From the NCBI RefSeq assembly GCF_003671715.1, contig NZ_RAIF01000006.1, positions 93,234 through 157,233 on the forward strand: a stretch of 64,000 nt of DNA, given 5' to 3'. This DNA comes from Streptomyces sp. E2N166. GTDB taxonomy: Bacteria > Actinomycetota > Actinomycetes > Streptomycetales > Streptomycetaceae. The notes beneath the pieces are model-generated. The model was not told the DNA's origin and searched no databases. It was given only the letters and a program-made list of their open reading frames with translations. The position numbers were made by a program, and so were the translations under genes. This document shows, one piece after another, positions 51,035 to 60,742 of the stretch (position 1 is its first letter; every line of letters starts with the position of its first letter).

Positions 51035-51240
51035 GGTCAGGCGGCTGCCGCCAGGACCGCAAGGACGAGCAGCAGGAGGAGGACCGAGGAGCCGGCCACG
51101 CGGGCCCGCCGGTGCTGTACCGACTCCTGCCGGCGCGGAGACTCGTACTCCGCTCGCTCACCGGCGGAGAAAACGGTGGAGCGGTCCGCAGGCCCACGGA
51201 GCCAAGCGGTCCGGCCGGTGTGGTCGGGGCCATCGTCGTT
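51035..51240 (-). other. Possible decayed small membrane protein
   Basis: A frame reads RSTVFSAGERAEYESPRRQE, then a helix GSSVLLLLLVLAVLAAAA and a stop at 51035, but no start codon exists in frame. The other frame starting ATG 51237 matches nothing. A single frameshift would make one small protein. Confidence 0.3.
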
Positions 51241-51258
51241 CCTTCCACCGGCTCACGG

Positions 51259-51918
51259 TCAAGTCATGGCAGCGGGCGTGCCTGTCTTCGGAGGGCGTGC
51301 CCCGCGCAGCGCGGACCGCCACCCCAGGGCGACCACCGCCTCGGCCAGACCGAGCAGGACCAGCCACAGGCCGAGAAGCCGGGTCAGAGCGCGGGCCGAC
51401 TCGGCGGGCAGCGCGAGGACGACGATCCCAGCGACGACCGCGAGCACCGCCGTCCCCATGACCAGGCCGCGGTGCGGCAGGTTCTCGGTGACCAGGGCGG
51501 CGTAGAGGGTGAGGAGGCCGGACACCAGCCAGACCATGCCGACGATCAGGGAAAGCGCGGCGACGGTCTGCAGCGGGTTGCGCAGACACAGCACCCCGGC
51601 CAGCACGTACAGCACGGCCAGCAGGAGCCCGGGCAGCCTTTCGTGTCCCTCCCGCGCGAAGACGGCTACGAACCGGAACACTCCGGTCAGCAGCAGATAC
51701 AGACCAAGGAGGACGGCCAGGACGTGCAGGGTCGCCTCCGGCCAGACCAGGACCAGGAGGCCGGGGACCAGCGTGGCGACGGCCGATCCCATGAGCCAGG
51801 TCCAGGATCGGCCGAGCCTGGCGAGGATGTGCGCGGGGTCGTCCATGGCTCCGGGTACCGTCCTGCCGGACTCGCCTCTATGGCCGGTGGGTTCCGCCGC
51901 GTCTCGGGGCACGGTCAT
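51259..51918 (-). CDS. HdeD-family (DUF308) acid-resistance-type membrane protein
   Basis: 219 residues, six helices. DUF308 shows as WLMGSAVATLVPGLLVLVWP, LLGLYLLLTGVFRFVAVFAR and NPLQTVAALSLIVGMVWLVS. HdeD is linked to acid resistance at high cell density in Escherichia; the role here is unknown. ATG 51918 has GGAGG eight bases upstream, which decides it against longer frames. Confidence 0.85.
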   Translation of the reverse strand: MTVPRDAAEPTGHRGESGRTVPGAMDDPAHILARLGRSWTWLMGSAVATLVPGLLVLVWPEATLHVLAVLLGLYLLLTGVFRFVAVFAREGHERLPGLLLAVLYVLAGVLCLRNPLQTVAALSLIVGMVWLVSGLLTLYAALVTENLPHRGLVMGTAVLAVVAGIVVLALPAESARALTRLLGLWLVLLGLAEAVVALGWRSALRGARPPKTGTPAAMT

Positions 51919-52133
51919 GGCGCCTCCTCGTGGACCGGCCGGTCGTCGCCGGACCCGCCCGATGGGGACGGTCGGTGAGCGCCGGAGGACTCGTACGTGT
52001 CCGTTCCAGGGTCGGGGCGGGCGCTCAGGGCCGGGGTCACCCATGAGGGGTGATCCCGTCCTGTCGGCGGGGCAGTGAGGTGGGATTCGGGAACATCTGC
52101 CCACCGGGCCCGGACGAGACGAAGAGACGTGAG

Positions 52134-52766
52134 ATGAGCGAAACGCCCTCAGGAGGCAGCAAGGGCCGCACCTTGTCGGGACCGCCCCCTCGTGGCGGGC
52201 TCCGTACTCGCCGAGGCGCAGCGGCGGTAGCTGTCGCGCGTGCTGTGTTCGTCGCCGTTGGGCTTGTCACGGCCTACTATCTGCTGCCCCTGGACGAGCG
52301 GCTCACGGCCGGTACGTCGGTGCTGCTGGTGTGCGGCCTGCTCGCGGTCCTCCTGGTGTTCTGCTGGGAAGTGCGGGCCATCGCGCGTTCCCCTCATCCG
52401 CGTCTGAGAGCCGTCGAGGGCCTGGCCGCGACGCTGGTGCTGTTCCTGGTCCTCTTCGCCGGCTCCTTCTACCTGCTGGAGCGCTCCGCGCCCGGCTCGT
52501 TCAGCGAGCCGTTGAACAGGACGGACGCGCTGTACTTCGCCCTGACCACGTTCGCCACCGTCGGCTTCGGCGACATCACGGCACGCTCCCAGACGGGGCG
52601 GGTGCTCACGATGGCGCAGATGGCGGGAGGGCTGCTGCTCGTAGGTGTCGCCGCCCGGGTGCTGGCGAGCGCGGTGCAGGCAGGGCTGAACCGACAGCGC
52701 CGGGGGCCGACGGTTGCGCCGCGCTCCGGAGCTGGGCCCGTGGAAGAACCGGAGGCCGGAGAATGA
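52134..52766 (+). CDS. Two-transmembrane potassium channel
   Basis: About 210 residues. Helix 1 (LVLFLVLFAGSFYLLERSA), a pore helix and the filter TVGFGD (142-147) in LYFALTTFATVGFGDITA, then helix 2 (MAQMAGGLLLVGVAARVL). Extra helices come first (VAVARAVFVAVGLVTAYYLL, SVLLVCGLLAVLLVFCWEV). The C-terminal cytoplasmic part is short, with no RCK domain. The start ATG 52134 has a weak GAAGAGA site. It overlaps the DUF2252 gene by four bases (ATGA). Confidence 0.85.
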   Translation: MSETPSGGSKGRTLSGPPPRGGLRTRRGAAAVAVARAVFVAVGLVTAYYLLPLDERLTAGTSVLLVCGLLAVLLVFCWEVRAIARSPHPRLRAVEGLAATLVLFLVLFAGSFYLLERSAPGSFSEPLNRTDALYFALTTFATVGFGDITARSQTGRVLTMAQMAGGLLLVGVAARVLASAVQAGLNRQRRGPTVAPRSGAGPVEEPEAGE

Positions 52767-54172
52767 CGATACCCAGCACCTTCACCGCCTCCCTGCCACT
52801 GGCGGAGCGGGCGACGTACGGCAGGAAGGCCCGTGAACGGGCCTCACGTTCGTGCCACGGCTGGTACGAGACCGGGCAACGGCGGGGTGACCCGGTCGAC
52901 CTGCTGGAGCGCCAGTCCGGCGAACGCGTCCCGGCCCTGGTGCCGATCCGCTACGGCCGCATGCTGGAGTCGCCGTTCCGCTTCTACCGCGGCGCGGCAG
53001 CGATCATGGCGGCGGACCTGGCACCCCTGCCCTGCAGCGGACTCCAGGTGCAGTTGTGCGGGGACGCGCACCCGCTGAACTTCCGGCTCCTCGCCTCACC
53101 GGAGCGCCGCCTGGTCTTCGACATCAACGACTTCGACGAGACGCTGCCCGGCCCTTTCGAGTGGGACGTCAAACGTCTTGCGGCCGGATTCGTGATCGCG
53201 GCCCGGGCTAATGGCTTCGCACCCAAGGAACAGAACCGCACCGTACGGGCCTGTGTGCGGGCCTACCGGGAGCGCATGCGGGAGTTCGCCGGCATGCCGA
53301 CCCTGGACATCTGGTACGCCCAGGACGACGCCGACCACGTACGGCAACTGCTGGCGGCGGATGCAGCGGGGGAAGCGGAGCACCGGCTCAGGAAAGCGGC
53401 CGTGAAAGCCCGCACGCGCACCCACATGAGGGCGTTCGCGAAACTCACCCGCGTCACGGCCGAGGGCCGGCGCATCACCCCCGACCCGCCGCTGATCACC
53501 CCACTGGCCGATCTGCTCACCGACCCGGCCGAGGCCGGCCGGGAGGAGGAACTGCGGTCCGTCGTGAGCGGCTACGCGCGGTCCCTGCCGCCCGAGCGCC
53601 GACACCTGCTGCGCCACTACCGGCTCGTGGACATGGCTCGCAAAGTGGTCGGCGTCGGCAGCGTCGGTACCCGCTGCTGGGTACTGCTCCTGCTCGGCAG
53701 GGACGACGACGACCCGCTGTTGCTCCAGGCCAAGGAAGCCTCGGAATCGGTGCTGGCGGCGCACACGGGCGGCGAACGCTACGACAACCAGGGCCGCCGG
53801 GTCGTGACCGGCCAACGCCTGATCCAGACCACCAGCGACATCTTCCTCGGCTGGACCCGTGTCACCGGCCTCGACGGAAAGGGCCGGGACTTCTACGTGC
53901 GCCAATTGTGGGACTGGAAGGGTATCGCGCGGCCGGAGACCATGGGGCCCGACCTGCTCTCCCTCTTCGCCCGGCTGTGCGGAACCTGCCTGGCGAGGGC
54001 CCACGCCCGTTCCGGTGACCCCGTCGCGCTCGCCGCGTACCTGGGTGGCAGCGACCGCTTCGACCGCGCGCTCACCGAGTTCGCCCAGTGCTACGCCGAC
54101 CAGAACGAACACGACCACGAAGCCCTGATGGCGGCCTGCCGCTCCGGCCGGATCACGGCCGCCCGGGTGTGA
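52763..54172 (+). CDS. DUF2252 family protein
   Basis: 469 residues. DUF2252 marks: VPIRYGRMLESPFRFYRGAA, LCGDAHPLNFRLLASPERRL, VFDINDFDETLPGPFEWDVK and GSVGTRCWVLLLLGRDDDDP. These resemble a protein-kinase-like fold (HxD-like GDAHPLNF, DINDFD), proposed as a small-molecule kinase; not shown for this group. The start overlaps the channel gene's stop, so the two are coupled. C-terminal end is intact. Function unknown. Confidence 0.85.
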   Translation: MTIPSTFTASLPLAERATYGRKARERASRSCHGWYETGQRRGDPVDLLERQSGERVPALVPIRYGRMLESPFRFYRGAAAIMAADLAPLPCSGLQVQLCGDAHPLNFRLLASPERRLVFDINDFDETLPGPFEWDVKRLAAGFVIAARANGFAPKEQNRTVRACVRAYRERMREFAGMPTLDIWYAQDDADHVRQLLAADAAGEAEHRLRKAAVKARTRTHMRAFAKLTRVTAEGRRITPDPPLITPLADLLTDPAEAGREEELRSVVSGYARSLPPERRHLLRHYRLVDMARKVVGVGSVGTRCWVLLLLGRDDDDPLLLQAKEASESVLAAHTGGERYDNQGRRVVTGQRLIQTTSDIFLGWTRVTGLDGKGRDFYVRQLWDWKGIARPETMGPDLLSLFARLCGTCLARAHARSGDPVALAAYLGGSDRFDRALTEFAQCYADQNEHDHEALMAACRSGRITAARV

Positions 54173-54220
54173 GGCCGGCCCGGGAACGGCGAGCGGGCCG
54201 ACGCACACCGTCCGTGGGCG

Positions 54221-54418
54221 TCATTCCGGGAGCTGCCGCATCTCCATGACGCGCAGGCCCAGTGACTGGCAGCGGGTGAGCAGCCCGTACAGGTGGGCCT
54301 CGTCGATCACCGTGCCGAACAGAACGGTCTGGCCGGACATGACGACGTGCTCCAGCTCCGGGAACGCGTTGGCCAGCGTCTCCGACAGGTGTCCCTCGAT
54401 TCGAATCTCGTAGCGCAC
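54221..54418 (-). CDS. Small hypothetical alpha-beta protein
   Basis: 65 residues from GTG 54418 (GGAAGGA upstream): MRYEIRIEGHLSETLANAFP, then GQTVLFGTVIDEAHLYGLLT and LGLRVMEMRQLPE. This belongs to a common small family of actinomycetes sharing the YEIRIEGHL...TVLxGxVxDxAxLxGLL pattern. It may be a protein-binding regulator; no direct data. It lies convergent to DUF2252 gene. Confidence 0.7.
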   Translation of the reverse strand: MRYEIRIEGHLSETLANAFPELEHVVMSGQTVLFGTVIDEAHLYGLLTRCQSLGLRVMEMRQLPE

Positions 54419-54555
54419 GAGCGGTCCTTCCACCGGACGGGCTCGGGACACCGTCCGGGGCTCGGGGGCGGACGGTGCTCTGTGACGATCCTGCGCCTCG
54501 TCGCCCTCCGGCGCCCTCACCCGGTACAGGTGACCGTGGCCGCGGTACCGGTACC

Positions 54556-55089
54556 TCAGTGCGTCACCGCGATCTTGACGACAACGATCACCAGACCGAG
54601 CAGTACGTTGACCGTCGCGGTGGTGGCCACCAGCCGTCGTGAGGCGCCCGCACGGTGTGCCGCGGCGACGGACCAGCCCACCTGTCCGGCTACGGCGACG
54701 GACAGCGCCAGCCAGAGGGCACCCTGGACGTCCAGCCCCAGCACGGGGCTGACGGCGATCGCCGCGGCCGGAGGCACGGCGGCCTTGACGATCGGCCACT
54801 CCTCGCGGCACACACGCAGGATCACCCGCCGGTCCGGAGCGCGCCGCGCGAGACGCGCACCGAACAGCTCGGCGTGCACGTGGGCGATCCAGAACACCAG
54901 GCTGGTGAGCAACAGCAGCAGGACCAGTTCGGCGCGGGGGAACGAGCCCAGGGTGCCGGCTCCGATCACCACGGAGGCCGCGAGCATGGAGCCGTACACA
55001 CCGCCGGTGTAGTCCGCGTGGGCGCGGTGCGCGGCCCGCCGCTTCCGCCGGTCCGTAGACCGCCCTGTCCTGGTCTCGTCTGCGGTCAT
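54556..55089 (-). CDS. Hypothetical integral membrane protein
   Basis: 177 residues with four to five helices: YTGGVYGSMLAASVVIGAGT, LVLLLLLTSLVFWIAHVHAE, AALWLALSVAV-like (actual ALWLALSVAVAGQVGWSVAA) and VNVLLGLVIVVVKIAVTH. The histidine in WIAHVHAE is conserved in a family of unknown function. It could be a transporter or a stress-linked anchor. The start ATG 55089 follows a GGAG site; the MFS gene begins 17 bases upstream. Confidence 0.7.
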   Translation of the reverse strand: MTADETRTGRSTDRRKRRAAHRAHADYTGGVYGSMLAASVVIGAGTLGSFPRAELVLLLLLTSLVFWIAHVHAELFGARLARRAPDRRVILRVCREEWPIVKAAVPPAAAIAVSPVLGLDVQGALWLALSVAVAGQVGWSVAAAHRAGASRRLVATTATVNVLLGLVIVVVKIAVTH

Positions 55090-55106
55090 TTGTGTCTCCT
55101 CCGCGC

Positions 55107-56744
55107 TCAGCCCGTCGGCCCGGTCTGTCCGGTTGTCCGGGTCCCGGCAACGGGCTCACTTTCGGACTGACGCTCCGCCCGGGCGGTCGGAAGACGCGCG
55201 GTGACCAGGAAACTCGCGAGCGCGACGCCGCCCGTGGCCAGGATCGCCGCCTTCAGCCCGTCCAACTGGGCGGAGGCGTAGGACTCCGCCACGGCGTCGA
55301 CCTCGGACGGCGGCAGCCCGGCCTCCTCGGCCGCGGAACGCACCTGCTCGGTCGGGACGAAGGTGATGCCGGCCTCCAGACCGACCCCGACTTCATCGCG
55401 GGCGGCCTCGGACAGCCTCGGGTCGTCCGCGACCTGGGTGGTGAAGGCGCCTGCCAGCGCCCCGATTAGGATCGAGCCGATTAGCGCGGTGCCCAGCGCC
55501 GAGCCCAGATTCTGCGCCGTGAACTGCAGCCCTCCGGCCTCGCTGCGCTCCTCCTCACCGACACCGGACTGCACGACGTTGCCGAGCTGCGAGGCGAGCA
55601 GACCGACGCCCACGCCCAGCACGGCCATGGCCCCGGCGAACTGCGCGTCGTCGATGACCGGGTCGATCGTGGCCAGCAGCCACACCACGGCCGCCGCCAG
55701 GATCACCAGGGCCAGCCGCACCACGCGGCGCGGCCCCATCCTGCCCCCCAGCGCGGACCCGCACAGGGAGGTCACCAGCATGGTGGCCGACACCGGCAGC
55801 AGGCGCAGCCCCGTCTGGAAGGCGTCGAAGCCCTGCACCACCTGGAGGTAGAGCGGGATGGCGAAGAACAGCCCGAGGAGAATCAGGTTCTGGCTGAGCA
55901 AGGTCGTCAGACCGGCCCGCAGTACGGGCCTGCCCAGCAACGACAGGTGCACCAGAGGGTCGGCGTCCCGGGCCTCCCGCCGCCGTTCCCAGCCCCGGAA
56001 CAGGGCCAGCACGGCGATTCCGGCGCCGACGACGAACAAGGTGGGAGCGAAACCCAGGACAGTGAAGGGAGGGTTGCGGGGCTCGACCCAGCCCCAGGTG
56101 CTGCTCTGCAGCACCCCGAGCACGCCCAGCCCCACCCCGGCGGCGGAGAGCGCCGCGCCGACCCCGTCCAACCGGGGGCGCTTGGCGGCCGGAGCGGGCG
56201 TCGCGATCACCCGCCGGCACAACAGCACGGCCACGACGACGAGTACCTCACCGGCGAAGACCAGCCGCCAGGTCAGGTAGGTCGTCATCCAGCCGCCCAG
56301 CAGCGGGCCTACCGCGATCCCGGCGCCCGCGAGCCCGCCGATCACCGCGTAGGCGACGGCCCGGTCCCGTCCGCGGTACGACTCCGCGACCAGCGCCGCC
56401 ATGGCCGGCAGCACCATGGCCGCCCCGAGCCCTTCGACGACGGACCAGCCCAGGGTGAGGACCCACAGCGTGGGCGCCACGGCCGTCACGGCCGAGCCGA
56501 CCCCGTACACGGCCAGTCCCGCGAGGAACATGCGGCGCCGGCCCAGGATGTCTCCGAGCCGGCCACCGATGAGCATGAACGCTGCCATGACCAGCGCATA
56601 GAGGGTGATCACGGCCTGGATGGCAGTGACCTCCGTGTCGAAGTCCTCGACCAACCGGCTGATCGACACGTTCATCACGGAGGTGTCCAGAACCATCAGG
56701 AACTGGGCCGTACCGAGGACTGCCAGGGCCCGCCAGTGCTTCAC
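55107..56744 (-). CDS. DHA2-type MFS drug-export transporter
   Basis: 545 residues, 14 helices. DHA2 marks include LDTSVMNVSISRLVEDFDTE, GGRLGDILGRRRMFLAGLAV (loop 2-3) and GPLLGGWMTTYLTWRLVFAG (antiporter motif C-like). The late loop is RLLPVSATMLVTSLCGSALG. Extrudes cationic or hydrophobic compounds by proton antiport. Start ATG 56744 shares the gap with the LuxR gene. The downstream membrane gene is 17 bases away. Specific substrate unknown. Confidence 0.9.
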   Translation of the reverse strand: MKHWRALAVLGTAQFLMVLDTSVMNVSISRLVEDFDTEVTAIQAVITLYALVMAAFMLIGGRLGDILGRRRMFLAGLAVYGVGSAVTAVAPTLWVLTLGWSVVEGLGAAMVLPAMAALVAESYRGRDRAVAYAVIGGLAGAGIAVGPLLGGWMTTYLTWRLVFAGEVLVVVAVLLCRRVIATPAPAAKRPRLDGVGAALSAAGVGLGVLGVLQSSTWGWVEPRNPPFTVLGFAPTLFVVGAGIAVLALFRGWERRREARDADPLVHLSLLGRPVLRAGLTTLLSQNLILLGLFFAIPLYLQVVQGFDAFQTGLRLLPVSATMLVTSLCGSALGGRMGPRRVVRLALVILAAAVVWLLATIDPVIDDAQFAGAMAVLGVGVGLLASQLGNVVQSGVGEEERSEAGGLQFTAQNLGSALGTALIGSILIGALAGAFTTQVADDPRLSEAARDEVGVGLEAGITFVPTEQVRSAAEEAGLPPSEVDAVAESYASAQLDGLKAAILATGGVALASFLVTARLPTARAERQSESEPVAGTRTTGQTGPTG

Positions 56745-56841
56745 GTCGTCTCACCTCGCCGAGTCGGCCGGTGTGCTGCGGCACGTTCCCGCCATCGGAC
56801 CCCGGCGGCGGCGCCGCGTGCCTCACCCCTCGCGGGGGAGG

Positions 56842-59520
56842 TCACAGGAGGTCGAGGTCACGCGCCCGGCGTACCGCGTCGCCGCGCCGGTTCACCGCCA
56901 GCTTCCGGTAGACGCTCTTGAGATGCGTCTTCACCGTGTTGACCGACACGAACAGGTCAGCGGCGATCTCCTCCGTGGACATCATGCGGGCCAGCCGTCG
57001 CAGCACATCACGTTCACGTCCGCTCAGCTCCACCGGCACCAGGGGCGCGGGTTCGGCGCCGGGCCGCACTGGCTCGCCGTGCGCCCCCGGCCGGCCCGAC
57101 AGAAGCCAGCCCTCGGCGAGTCCGCGCAGCGGGGCTGTGGCCAGCAGCGGCTCGATCCAGTCTCCTGCCTGGAGGAAGGGACGCCGCAGACGCTCGCGCC
57201 GGGCGTCGAGAAGCGCACGTGCGACGAGCCTGCGGGCGGTGACCGTGTCTCCCGACTCCTGCTCCATCCGGGCCCGCACCAGCGCCGCGCCCACGCTCAC
57301 CGCGGGGCCGGTGCGTCCCTCGGCACGAACGGCGCCGAGCAGTTCGGCCGCCGCACGGGGACGCCCCGCGGCGACCTGGAGCCCCGCCGCTTCGACGGCG
57401 CACACGGGTTGGTCGCCGCAGACGCCGTGGAGAAGTCGCACGGCTTCGTCCGGCCGTCCGTCGGCGAGGCAGGCGGCAGAGCGGACGACTGCGGCGTGAC
57501 TCTCCGCCCAAGGGGACGCCACCACCACGGACACGGCCGGCTCCGCCGCCTCGGCGGCGGCGTGAGTTTCACCGTCGTCGAGGAGAAGGCGTGAGACGGC
57601 CAGGGCCCGCCCCGCCGTCGGCACCGGGTCGTGCTCCCGCGCCGGGAGCCGGGCCGTCTCGTCGAGCAGGGCCCGGGCCCGGCTCAGTTCCTGTCGGTCC
57701 ACGGCCACCGCGGCCAGGACCAGCCGGCCGAGGCCCGCGCCGGGAGGCCGGGGCAGGCCCGCCCGGTCCGCCTCGGACACCGCGGCCAGAGCCCTGCGTT
57801 CCGCACGGCCGAGCCAGCCGTTCAGGTAGTCGAGCAGGGCCAGGTGCCCCATCGACTCCACTCGGGGCAGGACGGTGGCGGATCCCCCCGGGGCACCGGC
57901 CGCACGGGTCAGCACGGCACGTGCGTCGTCGAAGCGTCCTTCCCACAGACGGGCCGAACCCACGTGTGTCAGCAGCAGGGCGGTCAGTTCCGGATGCGCG
58001 TCCAGCAGATGATCGGGCAGGTCCTGGCTCAGTTCCTCGGCCGTCGCGGCCGCCTGCTCGGCCCTCGGAGGGCAGCCGGTGAGCCGGGCGGCGAGCGCCT
58101 CCAGCAGCGTGCAGCTCAGCCGGGCCGCCACCAGGCCGGGAGAGACCTCGGTCCCGGAGAGCTGTTCCTGGGCCCGTCGCAACCGGCCCAGACCGTGATC
58201 GAGGTCGCGTCGGGCCAGTGCGCCGGCCGCCCGCACGAGGTCGCTCGCCGGGCTCCCCGCTTCGGATCCCATGCCGGCGAAGAGCTGGGTCAGAGCATCC
58301 GAGCGCAGGCCCGTGAAGAGCTGACCGATCGCGAGGTCGTCGACGAGCGCGCCGGCGGCCAGATCGAAGTCGCCGCCCGCTACTCCATGGGCGAGCGTCT
58401 CCGGGAGGAAGCCGGAACGGCGCAGCCATCGCGCGGCTCGCAGATGCAGCTCCGCTTCCGCACCGGGCAGGCGTTCACGCAGGTGGGCCCGGAGTATCTC
58501 CCGGAAGAGCGGGTGCAGCCGGTACCAGGAGTGTCCCAGTCGCTCGATGAACGCGTTCTCCCGGTGCAGCCCGGCGAGGAGGGGTTCGGCGTCGGTCCGC
58601 AGCGTGAGGGAATCGGCCAGGTCCGGGCAGAAACGGTCCAGGACGCTGACCCGCAGCAGCAGGTCCTGCGTCTCCTCCGTCCTCCCCTTCAGGACCTCCG
58701 CCAGCAGGAAGTCCGCGACCGTGCTGTGGTCCGCCTCGAACTCCTTCAGATACCGCTCGGGGTCGGTGTCCTCCCGGGCCGCCAAGGCGGACAGCCGCAG
58801 CCCGGCGGCCCAGCCCCGGGTGCGGTCCACCAGGGCGGACGTGGCGGGCTCGGGAAGGTGCAGTCCGTGCAGTCGCAGCAACGCGCCGGCTTCCTGCGGG
58901 GTGAAGGACAACTCGGCGCCGCGGATCTCGGTCAGTTCGTCGGCGGCCCGGTAGCGGTGCAGCGGGAGCAGCGGCTCGGTGCGGGTGACGAGGACGAGGT
59001 GCAGTCCCTGCCCGGAGTGGTGCAGGACGAACTCCAGCTGTTCCGCGACCTCAGGGTTGGTCATCCGGTCGTACTCGTCGAGCACGAGGACCACGGGACG
59101 GTCGAGGGCGTTCAGTTCGGCGGCGAGCGACGTCAGCAGCCCGCGTCCCACGCCGCTCGAGTCCGCGGGCGCCGCGGCGGCGTCGGCCGCCCTCGCCCCG
59201 CACATGCGCAGGGACTCGAAGACGTAAGCCCAGAAGACCCCGGGCCGGTGATCTCCGGCCTCGACGGTCAGCCAGGCGACCGGCAGCCGCAGCCCCGCGG
59301 CCCAGTCGGCCGTCAGGAGTGTCTTGCCGGCGCCGGCCGAGCCGTTGACCAGCGTCAGCGGTGTGCGCAGGGCCTGATTCAGATGAACGACGAGCCGCTG
59401 CCGCCGCAGGAAAGTGGCAGGCCGAGAGGGAAGCGCGAACCGTGTGCGCAGGTACGGATCGCCCAGCGGATCGGTGCTCGCATCGGCGGACCGCCGAGCC
59501 GCGCCGTCGGCCGTGCCCAC
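56842..59520 (-). CDS. MalT-type LuxR regulator with STAND ATPase domain
   Basis: About 892 residues from GTG 59520. Walker A NGSAGAGKT is at 59-67 and Walker B PVVLVLDEYDRMTNPEVAEQ. A long helical TPR-like region follows. The C-terminal LuxR helix-turn-helix reads LSGRERDVLRRLARMMSTEE, IAADLFVSVNTVKTHLKSVY. It is a large activator that responds to a small ligand and ATP. It is 97 bases upstream of the MFS gene on the same strand and could control it. A longer frame from 59631 overlaps the next gene and is not supported. Confidence 0.85.
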   Translation of the reverse strand: MGTADGAARRSADASTDPLGDPYLRTRFALPSRPATFLRRQRLVVHLNQALRTPLTLVNGSAGAGKTLLTADWAAGLRLPVAWLTVEAGDHRPGVFWAYVFESLRMCGARAADAAAAPADSSGVGRGLLTSLAAELNALDRPVVLVLDEYDRMTNPEVAEQLEFVLHHSGQGLHLVLVTRTEPLLPLHRYRAADELTEIRGAELSFTPQEAGALLRLHGLHLPEPATSALVDRTRGWAAGLRLSALAAREDTDPERYLKEFEADHSTVADFLLAEVLKGRTEETQDLLLRVSVLDRFCPDLADSLTLRTDAEPLLAGLHRENAFIERLGHSWYRLHPLFREILRAHLRERLPGAEAELHLRAARWLRRSGFLPETLAHGVAGGDFDLAAGALVDDLAIGQLFTGLRSDALTQLFAGMGSEAGSPASDLVRAAGALARRDLDHGLGRLRRAQEQLSGTEVSPGLVAARLSCTLLEALAARLTGCPPRAEQAAATAEELSQDLPDHLLDAHPELTALLLTHVGSARLWEGRFDDARAVLTRAAGAPGGSATVLPRVESMGHLALLDYLNGWLGRAERRALAAVSEADRAGLPRPPGAGLGRLVLAAVAVDRQELSRARALLDETARLPAREHDPVPTAGRALAVSRLLLDDGETHAAAEAAEPAVSVVVASPWAESHAAVVRSAACLADGRPDEAVRLLHGVCGDQPVCAVEAAGLQVAAGRPRAAAELLGAVRAEGRTGPAVSVGAALVRARMEQESGDTVTARRLVARALLDARRERLRRPFLQAGDWIEPLLATAPLRGLAEGWLLSGRPGAHGEPVRPGAEPAPLVPVELSGRERDVLRRLARMMSTEEIAADLFVSVNTVKTHLKSVYRKLAVNRRGDAVRRARDLDLL

Positions 59521-59525
59521 GCCCC

Positions 59526-60386
59526 TCACCCCCACGGCCCCGGCCCGTCGACGTACTCCGGCCTGAAGCGGTGGAGCACGCCCCCGCCCGGCTTGACGAC
59601 GCCGTAGCTGCTCTCGGGAACCTCGTTCCACGCCCCCGGCAGGTCACCCAGGGGCTCCGACACGACGAGACGGGTCTCGTCCAACAGCTCACGCAGGAAC
59701 GCCACGTCGGGATGGAGCGCGCGCAGGGCGTCCACCTTCGTACTGACGTACAACGATCGCGAACGGCCTTCACCGGAATAACGGAAAGCCCACACGCGTT
59801 CGCCGTCTGTCACCGCGACGGTCATCTGCAGTGGGTGAGGGACACCGTGCGTCTTCGCGGTCGTCTCGACAAGACCCGCCACGCGCGCCACCGCACCGGG
59901 CGGGTCGTCGGCCAGACCGAAGGTCAGGGCGAGGAAGAACGTGACCTCGGAGTCCGTGGAGCCCTCGATGTCGGGGTACAGGACCGGGTCGACGGCCAGG
60001 GCGAGAACACGCCGGAACCGACGGAACGCACTGATCATCCCGTTGTGCATCCACAGCCACCGACCGCTCCGGAAGGGGTGGCAGTTGCTCTGCTGCACCG
60101 CCGTTCCGGTCGGCGCCCTGATGTGTCCGAAGAACAGCCCCGAGCGCGTGTGGTGGGCGACTTCCTGCAGATTGCGGTCGTTCCAGGCCGGGCCGACATC
60201 GCGCAGGACCGCCGAATCGGCAACTTCCGTGTCCTGCGGGTACCAGCCCATACCGAAGCCGTCGCCGTTGGTCGTCTCCACACCCATCCGGGAGAGCAGA
60301 CTCTGGTCGATCAGGGAGTGTTCCGGCTGGAACAGAACCTGGCTGAGGAGGACGGGTGTGCCCGAGTAGGCGATCCAGCGGCACAT
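59526..60386 (-). CDS. Class II glutamine amidotransferase-fold protein
   Basis: 286 residues from ATG 60386 with GGAAGGGG upstream. The catalytic Cys2 is exposed after Met removal (MCRWIAYSG). Active-site pieces are GDGFGMGWYPQDTEVAD, GLFFGHIRAPTGTAVQQSNC, HPFRSGRWLWMHNGMI. This is the YafJ/egtC-type family of stand-alone class II amidohydrolases rather than a synthase. It may hydrolyse gamma-glutamyl amides (EgtC-like). The stop is 6 bases from the LuxR start at 59520, so co-transcription is likely. Confidence 0.85.
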   Translation of the reverse strand: MCRWIAYSGTPVLLSQVLFQPEHSLIDQSLLSRMGVETTNGDGFGMGWYPQDTEVADSAVLRDVGPAWNDRNLQEVAHHTRSGLFFGHIRAPTGTAVQQSNCHPFRSGRWLWMHNGMISAFRRFRRVLALAVDPVLYPDIEGSTDSEVTFFLALTFGLADDPPGAVARVAGLVETTAKTHGVPHPLQMTVAVTDGERVWAFRYSGEGRSRSLYVSTKVDALRALHPDVAFLRELLDETRLVVSEPLGDLPGAWNEVPESSYGVVKPGGGVLHRFRPEYVDGPGPWG

Positions 60387-60742
60387 CGTGACGCCCCTTC
60401 CGGCGGCGGCGAAGGGACCACCGCGGTGGCTGACCGCGGGATTCCCCCGCGGTCCCGGCACATGGCAGGCGTCGTCCCGCGGCTGCTACCAGTATCGCTT
60501 CCGGCAGCCATCGGGGCATGCGGACAGAGGGTAGTCGGCGACTCTTCTAGTGAATCCGAAGCGGCCGGCGACGGCGGCACTCTGCTCAGGGGAGCCGTCA
60601 GCAGCCCAGCGATTGAACACGGCGGTGCGCTGACCGGGCGCTTACCGGCGAGGTGTGCGTTGACCTCGGAACCTGCTTTCGGTAGTTCTCACGGGTCAAC
60701 GCCGCTTCCCGAACTCATGTGCCCTGCATGTGCCCTCGCGGT
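60387..60742. other. Intergenic stretch without recognisable gene
   Basis: About 355 bases. Frames here show no similarity. It is the boundary between the stress block and conjugative-element remnants. Confidence 0.4.
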
